Assembly: GCA_002354035.1 (NCBI GenBank)
Contig: DEKU01000052.1
Coordinates: forward strand, 47,487-111,486
DNA length: 64,000 nucleotides
From: Bacteroidales bacterium UBA2714
GTDB taxonomy: Bacteria; Bacteroidota; Bacteroidia; Bacteroidales; P3
Direction: 5' to 3'
Shown here: positions 29,766-38,172 of the stretch, one piece after another
How positions within the stretch are numbered: position 1 is the stretch's first letter
Layout of the letters: every line of letters begins with the position of its first letter
Program-made: the position numbers and the translations under genes
The notes under the pieces: model-generated
The model's database searches: none
Seen by the model: only the letters and a program-made list of their open reading frames with translations
Told to the model about the DNA's origin: nothing

Positions 29766-30713
29766 CTAATTATGTTTGCTGCGTTTCAATAGGTATGGAA
29801 GCAACACTTGCTCCATCCCGAGCCCCACATCTATCGGCTGGTAATCAATGCGATATTGTATGGCATGCTTTTTCAGGTCTGATGTCTGTCGGTGCATAAT
29901 GTCCCTATAGTGGGCCACCACCTCCGAGGGCATCACTTTCAAGTGTCGGCCGCTCTCCAGATCGATAAATTCAGTCGGGCGGTTGGCAAAATCAAACTCC
30001 ACCTCCTGGGCATGATGAAGCGTATGGAACAAAAGCACCTCATGCTTGCAGTGGCGCAAATGCCGCAGGGCATCCATCAAGGGGTCGTGGTCCTCGGGCT
30101 TGACAAGGGCGTCGGTAAAAATCACCACCATCGACCGCCGGTGCAGCCTCTCGGCCGTCAGGTGCAAGGCTTCCGTTATCTGGGTCCGGCGGTTCGTCTC
30201 CCCCTTCCCGGACACAGTCCCCTTCCCCTTCTCAACAGGCTGCAACTCGGCCTCCAGCAACTTCAATATATATTGTTGAAACGCACGGCTGCTGCGGCAG
30301 TCAGTCTGCAAGTCAATCCCCTCGCTCACCAGCGACAGCCCGAAAGCGTCGCGCTGCCTCACCAGCAGCTCCGACAACACGGCGGCCGCATAGCACGCAA
30401 ACGTAAGCTTGTTCGGATGCCGCATATCCCCCTGCCCCTCGGTGGGCAGAAGCATCGACCCGCTATGGTCAATCACCAGCTGGCACCGCAGATTGGTCTC
30501 CTCCTCAAAACGCTTCACAAACAGCTTGTCCGTCCGTCCATAAAGCTTCCAGTCTATATTCCGCGTCGACTCACCCGGCGAATACTGCCGATGCTCGGCA
30601 AATTCGACCGAAAAACCATGAAAAGGACTCCTGTGCAAGCCAGTGATGAATCCCTCCACCGTCTGGCGTGCATAGAAGTCCAGCGACTTGTATCTTTCTA
30701 AATCCTCGAACAA
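29766..30713 (-). CDS. DUF58 / vWA-like protein
   Basis: 315 residues. The N-terminal DUF58 hallmark 'FSVEFAEHRQYSPGESTRNI' and 'DWKLYGRTDKLFVKRFEEET' (about 35-75) is followed by a von Willebrand A-type domain with the metal site 'VIDHSGSM' (about 84-91). DUF58 proteins usually work with MoxR AAA+ ATPases in protein maturation or aerotolerance (BatA-E in Bacteroides). No MoxR gene is seen; instead it lies six bases after trxA and is cotranscribed with it. Confidence 0.88.
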   Translation of the reverse strand: MFEDLERYKSLDFYARQTVEGFITGLHRSPFHGFSVEFAEHRQYSPGESTRNIDWKLYGRTDKLFVKRFEEETNLRCQLVIDHSGSMLLPTEGQGDMRHPNKLTFACYAAAVLSELLVRQRDAFGLSLVSEGIDLQTDCRSSRAFQQYILKLLEAELQPVEKGKGTVSGKGETNRRTQITEALHLTAERLHRRSMVVIFTDALVKPEDHDPLMDALRHLRHCKHEVLLFHTLHHAQEVEFDFANRPTEFIDLESGRHLKVMPSEVVAHYRDIMHRQTSDLKKHAIQYRIDYQPIDVGLGMEQVLLPYLLKRSKHN

Positions 30714-30719
30714 TGTCTT

Positions 30720-31034
30720 TTACAGCAGAGCGTCAATCTTGTCGGTAAGGGTCTTCTTCTGCACAGCCCCCACACTCTTGTCCTTCAGTTCACCGTTCTG
30801 GAAGAACAGCACTGTAGGCACATTGCGGATGCGGAACCGGGCAGTGATGCTCGGACACTGGTCCACATCGGCCTTGCCCACGGCTGCGCGGCCGGCATAG
30901 TCGTTGGCTATCTCTTCCACCACCGGGGCGAGAGCCTTGCACGGTCCACACCACGTGGCACCGAAGTCAACCATTACTACGGCATTGCTCTTCAATACTT
31001 CGTCAAAATTCTGTTCTGTGATAGTGATTTCCAT
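30720..31034 (-). CDS. trxA: Thioredoxin
   Basis: 104 residues from the ATG at 31034; the longer frame upstream runs through the promoter and is rejected. It carries the thioredoxin active site W28-C29-G-P-C32 in 'FGATWCGPCKALAPVVEEIA' and the cis-Pro in 'IRNVPTVLFFQNGE'. It is a cytoplasmic disulfide reductase. The DUF58 gene follows after six bases. Confidence 0.95.
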   Translation of the reverse strand: MEITITEQNFDEVLKSNAVVMVDFGATWCGPCKALAPVVEEIANDYAGRAAVGKADVDQCPSITARFRIRNVPTVLFFQNGELKDKSVGAVQKKTLTDKIDALL

Positions 31035-31070
31035 AAAAATAATTGTGTTTGTTGTGTTACTTTGATGCTG

Positions 31071-31078
31071 CAAAAATA
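31071..31078 (-). promoter_or_regulatory. -7 box of trxA
   Basis: TATTTTTG on the minus strand, 36 bases before the trxA start. Confidence 0.55.
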
Positions 31079-31224
31079 CAAAAAAAAAACATTCCACACC
31101 CTTTTTCTTCCTCAAAAATTTTTTTTCAACAACATCCCTCCGGTTAATTTTTTTTCCATCAACATGTTGTATGTGAATAACTATTTTCGCGCCTCCCGCG
31201 GTTCGTAAAAAAACCATTTTTTAT

Positions 31225-31255
31225 TTTGCCGAACTCAAAAATATGTGTAACTTTG
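31225..31255 (+). promoter_or_regulatory. Promoter of the lytic transglycosylase operon
   Basis: TTTG (31225-31228), 19-base spacer, TAACTTTG (31248-31255): a full consensus match. The leader is about 120 bases. Confidence 0.75.
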
Positions 31256-31382
31256 CACTCTCTTTGAAATAAAAACATATAAACAACGGCCTTTTCGACA
31301 TGCTGAGTGATAGCCTTTTCGCACCCCAGACATCCTCGTCGGGCCCAGTCAAACCCCAAACGGAGCAACCCCATTCAAGCCG

Positions 31383-32654
31383 ATGAAACGATTGATATAC
31401 ACCCTCGTCATCCTCCTTGCCGCCGCCGCCACCGCCCCGGCACAGAATCACCACATCAACCAGGAAGCCCTCGACATGGCCGACCAGTTTGTCACCAACT
31501 ACGACAGCCTGCTCAACAGCTACGTCATCTCCAAATACTCCTCCACCACCCGTCGCCACCACGCCAACATCAACACCGACTACGCCTTCGACCAAATCCC
31601 CGACTCCGTCATCGCCCGGCGCCTGGCCTCCCTCCACACCGTCATTCCCATGTCCTTCAACCAAGAAGTCCGCTCCCACATCCGCATGTATCTCAACCGC
31701 ATGCGCAACCGCCTCGACATCATGCTCACCCTCTCCGAATACTACAACCCCCTCTTCGAAGAGTCGCTGGCCCGCTACGATGTGCCCGAAGAACTCAAAT
31801 ACCTCACCATCGTCGAGTCCGCCATGAACCCCAAAGCCACCTCGCGCGTCGGCGCAGCCGGCCTCTGGCAATTCATGTACACCACCGGCAAAAACTACGG
31901 CCTGGAGGTCAACTCCATCATCGACGAACGCCGCGATGCCTACAAATCCTCCGACGCCGCCGCACACTATCTCCACGACCTCCACACCGTCTTCGGCGAC
32001 TGGCACCTGGCCATAGCCGCCTACAACTGTGGTCCCGGCAATGTCAACAAAGCCATTGCCCGCAGCGGCGGCAAACACAACTTCTGGCAAATCTACCCCT
32101 ACCTGCCCCGCGAAACCCGTGGCTACGTCCCCGCCTTCATCGCCGCCACCTACATCATGAACTTCTACCCCGAACACGGCCTCCACCCCAAACGCGTCAC
32201 CATCCCCCTCCGCACCGACACCGTCATGATTGAGCGCAACATGACATTCGCCAACATCAGCAAATACATCAACATCGACATCGAAGAACTCCGAGGCCTC
32301 AACCCCCAATACCGCGCCGACTACATACCCGGACAGAACGGCTCCTACCCCCTCTGCCTGCCCACCAACAAGATGAACGACCTCATCCAACATGCCGAAG
32401 AGATATTCCGCGACTCCGAAGACTCACTCAGCGTCAGCCCCGTCACCGTAGCCCCCGCCGAGGACCGCCAGACCGTGTCCAAAAAGCACGCCTCCTCACG
32501 CCGCAACTCCGGCAGCTACTACCACAAAGTGCGCCGGGGCGAAACCCTCTCATCCATCGCCGCCAAACACGGCACCACCGTCCGCAAACTCAAAAAACTC
32601 AACAACCTCCGCTCCGACCGCATACGCTACGGCCAGCGCCTCCGCGTGCGCTAA
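31383..32654 (+). CDS. MltD-like lytic transglycosylase with LysM
   Basis: 423 residues. A signal peptide (1-21, 'AAAATAPAQ') precedes an SLT/lysozyme-like catalytic domain. The catalytic Glu is E145 in 'LTIVESAMNPKATSRVGAAG', followed by 'LWQFMYTTGKNYGL' and 'AIAAYNCGPGNVNKAI'. After a linker a C-terminal LysM domain (about 376-423, 'HKVRRGETLSSIAAKHGTTV') binds peptidoglycan. The enzyme cleaves glycan strands to 1,6-anhydro products in the periplasm. It is followed by a divisome-like gene and an NlpC/P60 endopeptidase, so the operon is devoted to wall remodelling or division. Confidence 0.93.
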   Translation: MKRLIYTLVILLAAAATAPAQNHHINQEALDMADQFVTNYDSLLNSYVISKYSSTTRRHHANINTDYAFDQIPDSVIARRLASLHTVIPMSFNQEVRSHIRMYLNRMRNRLDIMLTLSEYYNPLFEESLARYDVPEELKYLTIVESAMNPKATSRVGAAGLWQFMYTTGKNYGLEVNSIIDERRDAYKSSDAAAHYLHDLHTVFGDWHLAIAAYNCGPGNVNKAIARSGGKHNFWQIYPYLPRETRGYVPAFIAATYIMNFYPEHGLHPKRVTIPLRTDTVMIERNMTFANISKYINIDIEELRGLNPQYRADYIPGQNGSYPLCLPTNKMNDLIQHAEEIFRDSEDSLSVSPVTVAPAEDRQTVSKKHASSRRNSGSYYHKVRRGETLSSIAAKHGTTVRKLKKLNNLRSDRIRYGQRLRVR

Positions 32655-32687
32655 CCCATCCCCGTCGTCCCAACCCCCTCCACAACC

Positions 32688-32984
32688 ATGAAAAAGACCC
32701 TCCTCGCCATCTGGCGCATAGTGAAGAACAAATACGTGGCCGCCACCCTCGTCTTCCTCCTCTTCTATGTCTTCCTTGGAGAGAACAACATCAGGGTGAC
32801 CCACAAACTCAAACGCGAAGTCTCCCAACTGAAAGAAGAAGCCCAAAACATCAGCGAAGGCATCAAACAAGACAGCATAGCCGCCGTCTCCCTCATCGGC
32901 GACCCCGAAGCCATCGAAACCTACGGGCGCGAAAACTACTACATGAAACGCCAAAACGAGGACATCTTCATAGTCAAAGAATAA
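32688..32984 (+). CDS. DivIC/FtsB-like septum formation protein
   Basis: 98 residues: short cytoplasmic N-terminus, one membrane helix (about 15-32, 'YVAATLVFLLFYVFLG'), then a coiled coil (about 36-62, 'VTHKLKREVSQLKEEAQNIS') and a short tail ending 'MKRQNEDIFIVKE'. This is the FtsB/DivIC plan, where the protein links FtsL and FtsQ in the divisome. In Bacteroidetes this gene is usually annotated as septum formation initiator. It lies 33 bases after the transglycosylase and 8 bases before the NlpC/P60 gene. Confidence 0.85.
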   Translation: MKKTLLAIWRIVKNKYVAATLVFLLFYVFLGENNIRVTHKLKREVSQLKEEAQNISEGIKQDSIAAVSLIGDPEAIETYGRENYYMKRQNEDIFIVKE

Positions 32985-32992
32985 CCCTGCCC

Positions 32993-33589
32993 ATGCCCAA
33001 ACGCCTCCTCCTCCCGTTCCTCTGCCTTGCCACCCTGCTCCTCTTCGCCTCGTGCGAGTCGGTCAAACGTTTCATCAACCAAGACCTCGAAGAGGAAGAC
33101 TTCACCATGGGCGAGCTCTACGCCGACGAGTACGTGAAAGAAGTGCCCTACGTGCCCACCCCCTCGGCCGAGGCCCGCCGAAGCGGCAACGTCAACGCCC
33201 TGGGCATCGAACGCGAGCCCGGCGACAACGAGGAGCTCTACAACGCCATCCAGGACTGGATGGGCACCCCCTACCGCTACGGCGGCACCGACAAAAACGG
33301 GGTCGACTGCTCCGCCTTCGTCGGCCATATCTACCGCCAGGTCTACGGCCTCAACCTCCACCGTGTGGCCAACGACATACAGCTCGACCTCGATCCCGTC
33401 ACCAAAAGCCAGCTCAGCGAGGGCGATGTGGTCTTTTTCACCAACAGCAAAGGCCGCGTGTCGCATGTGGGCATATACCTCAAAAACGGCCTTTTTGCCC
33501 ATTCCTCCACCTCGCGGGGCGTAATCATCAGCCGCCTCGACGAGGGCTACTGGAGCAAGCATTTCCACAAAGGCGGCCGCCGCCAATAG
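32993..33589 (+). CDS. NlpC/P60 lipoprotein endopeptidase
   Basis: 198 residues. A lipoprotein signal ends in 'LLLFASC' (Cys21). The NlpC/P60 domain (about 80-198) has catalytic C106 in 'GVDCSAFVGHIY', H158 in 'RVSHVGIYL' and a third polar residue at H170 ('FAHSSTS'). It cleaves stem peptides of peptidoglycan (D-Glu/diamino acid bond) at the outer or inner membrane face. It is the last gene of the wall-remodelling operon. Confidence 0.92.
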   Translation: MPKRLLLPFLCLATLLLFASCESVKRFINQDLEEEDFTMGELYADEYVKEVPYVPTPSAEARRSGNVNALGIEREPGDNEELYNAIQDWMGTPYRYGGTDKNGVDCSAFVGHIYRQVYGLNLHRVANDIQLDLDPVTKSQLSEGDVVFFTNSKGRVSHVGIYLKNGLFAHSSTSRGVIISRLDEGYWSKHFHKGGRRQ

Positions 33590-33716
33590 TCATTGTCCGC
33601 CCGCTCCCGCGCCATCGCGGCCGTCCCGCCTATCCCCGTTTTCCCATTCCGCCCTGTCTGTTAGGCCCGTCCGCATCGCAGGGCCGCTCCTTTTCCATTT
33701 GGTAGACACCATTTCC

Positions 33717-33752
33717 CCGTTCCTTCTTCGTTAATTAACGAAGAAGGAACGG
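33717..33752. repeat. Perfect 36-bp palindrome, copy 1
   Basis: Two perfect 18-base arms beginning CCGTTCCTTCTTCGTTAA meet at the centre TTAATTAA. A diverged copy occurs at 63466-63512. Both copies sit between convergent genes, so they may act as bidirectional terminators or be members of a dispersed palindromic repeat family. Confidence 0.8.
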
Positions 33753-33798
33753 AGAACGGACACTTATGAATGGGGGATGGGGAGGAGACTGAGGGAGG

Positions 33799-34140
33799 TT
33801 ACTTGGCGGGATAGCCGAGCGACTGGAGCAGCTCGACGGTGCGCTGGCGGAAGTCGCCTTGGATGATGATGAGGCCGTCTTTGGCGCTGCCGCCCACGCC
33901 GAGGCGGGTTTTGAGGGTTTTGCCGAGGTCGCTGAGGTCGCTGTCGGTGCCTACGAATCCGTCCACCACGGTGACGGTTTTGCCGCCACGGCCGCTGCGC
34001 TCCATCCGCACGCGGAGTTTCTGTTGGGCGGGGGGCAGGGTTTTGGCCTCGGGTTGGAGGTCGTCGTATTGATATTGGAAGTCGGGGTTGGTGGAGTAGA
34101 CCACGCCCGTGGCGTTGCGGGGTGTGTGCTTCTTCGACAT
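33799..34140 (-). CDS. yciH: SUI1/YciH-type translation initiation factor
   Basis: 113 residues from the ATG at 34140 (the longer frame overlaps the DAG kinase gene). The C-terminal 80 residues form a SUI1/eIF1 domain: 'QKLRVRMERSGRGGKTVTVV', 'LKTRLGVGGSAKDGLIIIQG' and 'RQRTVELLQSLGYPAK'. Bacterial YciH discriminates against non-canonical initiation under stress in E. coli. It is the last gene of the leftward DUF349-GldB-LtaS-DagK operon, two bases after the kinase gene. Confidence 0.9.
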   Translation of the reverse strand: MSKKHTPRNATGVVYSTNPDFQYQYDDLQPEAKTLPPAQQKLRVRMERSGRGGKTVTVVDGFVGTDSDLSDLGKTLKTRLGVGGSAKDGLIIIQGDFRQRTVELLQSLGYPAK

Positions 34141-34142
34141 GG

Positions 34143-35123
34143 CTATTTCTTTTTGGGCAGCAGTTGGCTGCGGGTCATGCTGAGCTGTTCGCGCACCAGT
34201 TGTAGCTGTTCGGAGGCTTGGTGGGAGATGAGGGCGCGTTTCATGTCGCGTTTCATGATTTTGAGGCTGCGGGTGTGGTTGACGAAGTGGAGTTCGTTGC
34301 CCACGTTTTCGCCTTCGCCGTCGATGTTGACCCATTTGTCGATGTTGCCGGCGACGAAGATTTCGTGAGCTTTGAACATTTCGACGTGCTGACTGAGCTC
34401 GAAGTGGTTGGCGTAGACTAAGGGGCCGGTGACGGGGAGGTGCTCGATGGGTATTTTGTCGACGATGCTGATGTCTATCAGTCCGTCGTCGAGTTTGGCT
34501 TGCGGTGCCACGGCGGCGTTGTAGCCGAATTGGTTGCTGTTGGCGAAGGTGGTGAACCAGGCTTTGCGCTGGATTTCTTTGCCGTCGATGACGAGGGTGT
34601 AGTTTTTGGACTCGTAGGAGGGGTATTCGCGCAGGATGAGGTTGAGGTAGGCGGAGAATCCGCGCATTTTGGCGGCTTTCATGAGGCGCGCGATGTAGGC
34701 GTCGAAGCCTACGCCGGCTATGCTGGCGATGTAGTATTGCTCGTTGAGGATGATGGTGTCGATGAGGCCGGGGTTGTTCTGGTTGAGGACGCGGATGGCG
34801 AGGGCAGGGGTGAGGGGTATTTTCATGCAGCGTGCCAGGCCGTTGCCGCTGCCGCAGGGTATGATGCCGAGGGTGGCGTCGCTGCCGTGCATGCCAGCTA
34901 TGACGTCGTTGACGCTGCCGTCGCCGCCCACGGCGGTGATGACGTCGAAGCCTTCGTCGGCGCCCTGGCGGGCGAGGTCGGTGCCGTGGTGGATGCGTTC
35001 GGTGTAGCGGACTTCGTAGTCGTAGAGGTCTTTGTTGAGGTTGGCGTCGAGCAGGCGTTCTATCTTTTTTTGTCGGCCAACGCCCGAGATGGGGTTGACG
35101 ATGACGAGCATTCTTTTTTTCAT
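34143..35123 (-). CDS. Diacylglycerol/lipid kinase family protein
   Basis: 326 residues from the ATG at 35123; the much longer frame reaching 36512 is a shadow of the neighbouring gene. The kinase signature 'AVGGDGSVNDVIAG' (about 64-77) and 'IPCGSGNGLARCM' (about 88-100) mark the DagK/YegS/BmrU family, and the C-terminal beta-sandwich ends around 300. It phosphorylates diacylglycerol or a related lipid with ATP at the membrane. It lies two bases after an LtaS-like gene. LtaS-type enzymes release diacylglycerol, so recycling of that product is a plausible role. Confidence 0.9.
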   Translation of the reverse strand: MKKRMLVIVNPISGVGRQKKIERLLDANLNKDLYDYEVRYTERIHHGTDLARQGADEGFDVITAVGGDGSVNDVIAGMHGSDATLGIIPCGSGNGLARCMKIPLTPALAIRVLNQNNPGLIDTIILNEQYYIASIAGVGFDAYIARLMKAAKMRGFSAYLNLILREYPSYESKNYTLVIDGKEIQRKAWFTTFANSNQFGYNAAVAPQAKLDDGLIDISIVDKIPIEHLPVTGPLVYANHFELSQHVEMFKAHEIFVAGNIDKWVNIDGEGENVGNELHFVNHTRSLKIMKRDMKRALISHQASEQLQLVREQLSMTRSQLLPKKK

Positions 35124-35125
35124 GG

Positions 35126-37141
35126 TTAGTGGGTGTTGTTGGTTATGAGACGGTGATTGTATTGTTGGACAATGGATTTCAGGAGCTGGATGTTGCCGTT
35201 GCCTTCTTGTTTGTCGTGGGTGAGGACGGCTATTTTGCCGTCGGCGGTTTCGAGCTGGTAGTAGCTGTTGCCGTAGGCTATCTGCCATCCCTGGTTGGGG
35301 TTGCGGAAGGCGCTGGTGCCGAAGCATACGGTTTGGGCGGGGATGCCGAGGTAGTCGAGGAGTGTGGGCATGAGGTCGGTCTGCTGCATGAGGCGGGGTG
35401 AGACGTAGGCGGTCTGGCCGTTGGAGGCGTAGGGGTCGGGCTGGGAGGCGGTGGGTGCCGTAGTGGCGGGAGCGGGCTGGGATGGGGTGCCTTCGGCTTC
35501 GGGCAGATGGATGATCATGGGTATGCGGTACCAGCCGTTGTAGTCGTTGTAGGCGCGGCTGAGACCTTGGCCGCTGTGGTCGGCGGTGATGACGAAGAGG
35601 GTGTGGGGGTACCATTCGGTCTGGCGGGCGGAGTCGAAGAATTTGCGGAGGGCGTTGTCGCTGTAGGCCACTACTTGGCAGAGGGGGTGGGGTCCTTCGG
35701 GGAACTGGCCCACGCGTTCGGGCTGCATGGTGTAGGGGTGGTGGGAGGAGAGGGTGAAGACGCCGGCAAAGAAGGGTTGGGTGAAGGTGGAGAGGCGGCG
35801 CGACATGTATTGGAGGAAGTGTTCGTCGTAGATGCCCCATGTGCCGTCGTAGTCGGAGGGTCGGGCGAGGCGGTCGGCCATGTATTCGTTTTGGCCGTAG
35901 TATTGGTTGAAGCCCATGTTGGCGCATAGTTTGTCGAAGGAGAGGACTCCGTTGTAGCTGCCATGGAAGAAGGCGGTGTGGAAGCCGTTGGCGGAGAGGA
36001 TGGAGGGGAGGGCGTTGAGGGTGTTGTCGGCATAGTCGCTCAGTGTGAGGGGGAAGGGCATGAGGGTGGGGATGGAGCTGAAGATGGCGGGGATGCCTTC
36101 GATTGATTTTTTGCCGTTGGCACGGCCTTGGTAGAGGATGCTGTGGCGTGCGAGGGAGTCGAGGAAGGGGGTGAAGGAGGGCATGATGCCTTGGTTGTAG
36201 CAGCCCATGTATTCTTGCGAGAAGCTTTCGAGCACGATGACTACGATGTTGTTGAAGTGGCGTATGGGCTGACGGGAGAGGGAGTCGAAGGTGGTGTAGG
36301 AGCCTGCGTTGGGTGCCCAGGCGGTGCGGTGGAGGGCGGTGATGGTGGAGTCGGGGGTGAAGAGGGGGTTGAAGAGTTGTTGGGCCTGGCGGTCGTCCAT
36401 GTAGTGGGTTTCGTTGAGTGTGCCTCCGTTGAAGGTGCAGACGATGTTGTAGCCGCTGTTGGTGACCAAGGCGCTGTTTTTGGCTTGGCAGTAGTTGGTG
36501 GTGTCCTGCCATTGGATGTTGTGGCCGAAGCCGCCCCGGAGGAGGAATATGGCTACGGCGGTGCCCAGGATGAGGCCTACGATGTCGTTGAGGTGGTGGT
36601 TAAGGTATTTGTTGCGACTGATGAGGCGGATGCGTGTGCCGAGCCAGAAGGTGGCGAAGATGAGCAGGAGGCCGAAGAGGGTGGAGTGCCAGTAGTCGCG
36701 GAAGAATTGCGGCCAGAGGCTGCCCATGTTGCCGCTGATGCCGAGGTAGCTGAATATTTCGCCGGTGAGGCGGCGGTAGGTGTATTGGTAGTAGGAGGCG
36801 TCGCAGATGTCGCAGATGATGATGAAGAGGACGGGGATGTAGTAGAGGAAGATTTCGGTGAGGCGGTGGTAGTGTTTGTTCCAGCGGAATTTGAAGGGGA
36901 TGAGGTTGGCCACGAAATAGGGGAGGAGCAGGCAGCCGATGGTGGCGATGCCGAAGGTGATGTTGCCCCATATTATGCCGAGCCATTCTTTGGCATCGGC
37001 TACGTGGAAGATGGATGTGTTGACGAGGTAGAAGAATATTTGTGCGGCAAAGAGGAGCAGGAGCGCGAGGAGCGCTTTGCTGAAGAGGTAGGCATAGATG
37101 TTGCTGGTTCGAATCCAGCCACGTTGGCGTGTGGGTGTCAT
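35126..37141 (-). CDS. LtaS/OpgB-like sulfatase-family membrane transferase
   Basis: 671 residues. Five membrane helices occupy about 18-205 and an extracytoplasmic sulfatase-fold domain covers about 290-620. Metal residues include E305 in 'VIVLESFSQEYMG' and the 'TADHSGQG' motif near 510. The nucleophile position in 'NGKKSIEGIPAIFSSIPTLM' is Ser346, where LtaS has Thr. Such enzymes move glycerophosphate or phosphoethanolamine from phospholipids onto glycans or lipids. It overlaps gldB by four bases and precedes a diacylglycerol kinase gene by two. The first 14 codons are antisense to a tRNA T-arm-like sequence; the true start could be slightly downstream. Confidence 0.88.
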   Translation of the reverse strand: MTPTRQRGWIRTSNIYAYLFSKALLALLLLFAAQIFFYLVNTSIFHVADAKEWLGIIWGNITFGIATIGCLLLPYFVANLIPFKFRWNKHYHRLTEIFLYYIPVLFIIICDICDASYYQYTYRRLTGEIFSYLGISGNMGSLWPQFFRDYWHSTLFGLLLIFATFWLGTRIRLISRNKYLNHHLNDIVGLILGTAVAIFLLRGGFGHNIQWQDTTNYCQAKNSALVTNSGYNIVCTFNGGTLNETHYMDDRQAQQLFNPLFTPDSTITALHRTAWAPNAGSYTTFDSLSRQPIRHFNNIVVIVLESFSQEYMGCYNQGIMPSFTPFLDSLARHSILYQGRANGKKSIEGIPAIFSSIPTLMPFPLTLSDYADNTLNALPSILSANGFHTAFFHGSYNGVLSFDKLCANMGFNQYYGQNEYMADRLARPSDYDGTWGIYDEHFLQYMSRRLSTFTQPFFAGVFTLSSHHPYTMQPERVGQFPEGPHPLCQVVAYSDNALRKFFDSARQTEWYPHTLFVITADHSGQGLSRAYNDYNGWYRIPMIIHLPEAEGTPSQPAPATTAPTASQPDPYASNGQTAYVSPRLMQQTDLMPTLLDYLGIPAQTVCFGTSAFRNPNQGWQIAYGNSYYQLETADGKIAVLTHDKQEGNGNIQLLKSIVQQYNHRLITNNTH
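37103..37119 (+). other. tRNA T-arm-like 17-mer
   Basis: GCTGGTTCGAATCCAGC has the exact five-base stem and TTCGAAT loop of a tRNA T-arm on the plus strand, but no acceptor, D or anticodon arm is found around it. It lies inside the 5' end of the LtaS-like gene (minus strand), where it is read as 'GWIRTSN'. It may be a tRNA-gene remnant or chance. Confidence 0.35.
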
Positions 37142-38169
37142 TTGGGTCGGTAGTTTGATTGGGTGAGGATTTTTTGGGCATCGGTCTCTTCAAAGAGTTG
37201 CTGGATGGTGATGCCGGTGTTTTTCATGTATCGGGAGACGATTTGCCATCCGATGTAGTCGGTGGTGCGTGGAGCGGAGTCGCGGAAGGCGTTGGTTTTG
37301 GGTGCGTCGTCGATGAGGTTGTGGAAGCGCATGTAATCGGTTTCGTAGAGGATTTTGGTTTGGAGGAGGTAGGTCCAGACGTTTTCTTCGTTGCGGGTCA
37401 TCCAGTCCATTTGCTGGGTGGTGTAGCGCATGAGCAGGCTGTCGGGGGTGTCGGGGAGTGTCTGTTGTGCAAAGTAGATGGCTTTGCCTTCGGAGATCAT
37501 GTAGTCGAGGAGCGACATTTCGCGGTCGGCGGGGATGGCGATGTGCTGGCGGGCGATGGCTGTCATGCAGTCGGTGGGGAGGTAGGGGCGACGGCTTTGG
37601 AGCACGAGGTAGAGGGGGTTGTTGAAGTAGTTGTAGCGCTGGGTGTAGGGGAGGATGTATTGGTCGAGGCTGATGATGAGTTCGTGGCTGTTGCAGCCCA
37701 CGCGCATGTCGTAGTTGAAGGTGCCGGAGAGGTAGGTGTAGACTTTGTCGTAGCGTAGGGTGGGACAGAGTTCTTCGGCTCGGGCGAGGGCTGAGCCAAG
37801 GGTCTGGGCTTCGGGTTGCATGTCGCCAAAGACGCTGTCGGCTATGCGGTAGATGTCGCGCATGATGGGGTCCTGCACGAAGCCGTTGAGCATTTGCATG
37901 AATTCGGGGTTGTCGGGCTGGAGGTTGAGCAGGTCGGTGTTGAATTCGGCTGCGTGTTGGGCGAGGGTGTTGGGGAGGTTGGCAGGAGGTGTGCTAAAAA
38001 GCACCTTGTCGAAGCGGTGGATTTTTACCGCTTCGACAGGTGTTTGTTTGCAGTTGGTGAAAAACGATGCACCAAGGATGATTACTGCAGAAAGCCATAG
38101 GGGAATGATTCTCTGCCTATGGGAGATTGGCCGTGACGGGTTTGGGGTAGTGTTGGCGTTTTTGTTCAC
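37138..38169 (-). CDS. gldB: GldB-like lipoprotein
   Basis: 343 residues. An N-terminal hydrophobic segment ends in 'ASFFTNCKQ' (a lipobox-like Cys about 40). Family features include 'VKIHRFDKVLFSTPPANLPN' near the N-terminus, 'YMISEGKAIYFAQQTLP' in the middle and the C-terminal 'YIGWQIVSRYMKNTGITIQQ'. GldB is required for gliding and T9SS function in Flavobacterium, and the two T9SS substrates in this window fit that, although GldB-like proteins occur in non-gliding Bacteroidales too. It lies three bases after DUF349 and overlaps the LtaS-like gene by four bases. Confidence 0.82.
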   Translation of the reverse strand: MNKNANTTPNPSRPISHRQRIIPLWLSAVIILGASFFTNCKQTPVEAVKIHRFDKVLFSTPPANLPNTLAQHAAEFNTDLLNLQPDNPEFMQMLNGFVQDPIMRDIYRIADSVFGDMQPEAQTLGSALARAEELCPTLRYDKVYTYLSGTFNYDMRVGCNSHELIISLDQYILPYTQRYNYFNNPLYLVLQSRRPYLPTDCMTAIARQHIAIPADREMSLLDYMISEGKAIYFAQQTLPDTPDSLLMRYTTQQMDWMTRNEENVWTYLLQTKILYETDYMRFHNLIDDAPKTNAFRDSAPRTTDYIGWQIVSRYMKNTGITIQQLFEETDAQKILTQSNYRPK

Positions 38170-38172
38170 AGA

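Larger units (their letters stand above)
31035..31382. other. Divergent intergenic region trxA / transglycosylase
   Basis: 348 bases without a gene. It contains the trxA -7 box (31071-31078, minus) and the transglycosylase promoter (31225-31255, plus), separated by AT-rich DNA with long A and T runs. Confidence 0.6.

Noticed and set aside
34143..36512. A 789-residue minus-strand frame covering the DAG kinase and much of the LtaS-like gene.
   Set aside because: Its first 460 residues are low-complexity His/Arg/Pro-rich sequence in the wrong frame of the LtaS-like gene; the kinase starts at 35123.
37030..37140. A complete tRNA gene around the T-arm-like sequence.
   Set aside because: No acceptor stem partner, D arm or anticodon arm can be built within 90 bases upstream.
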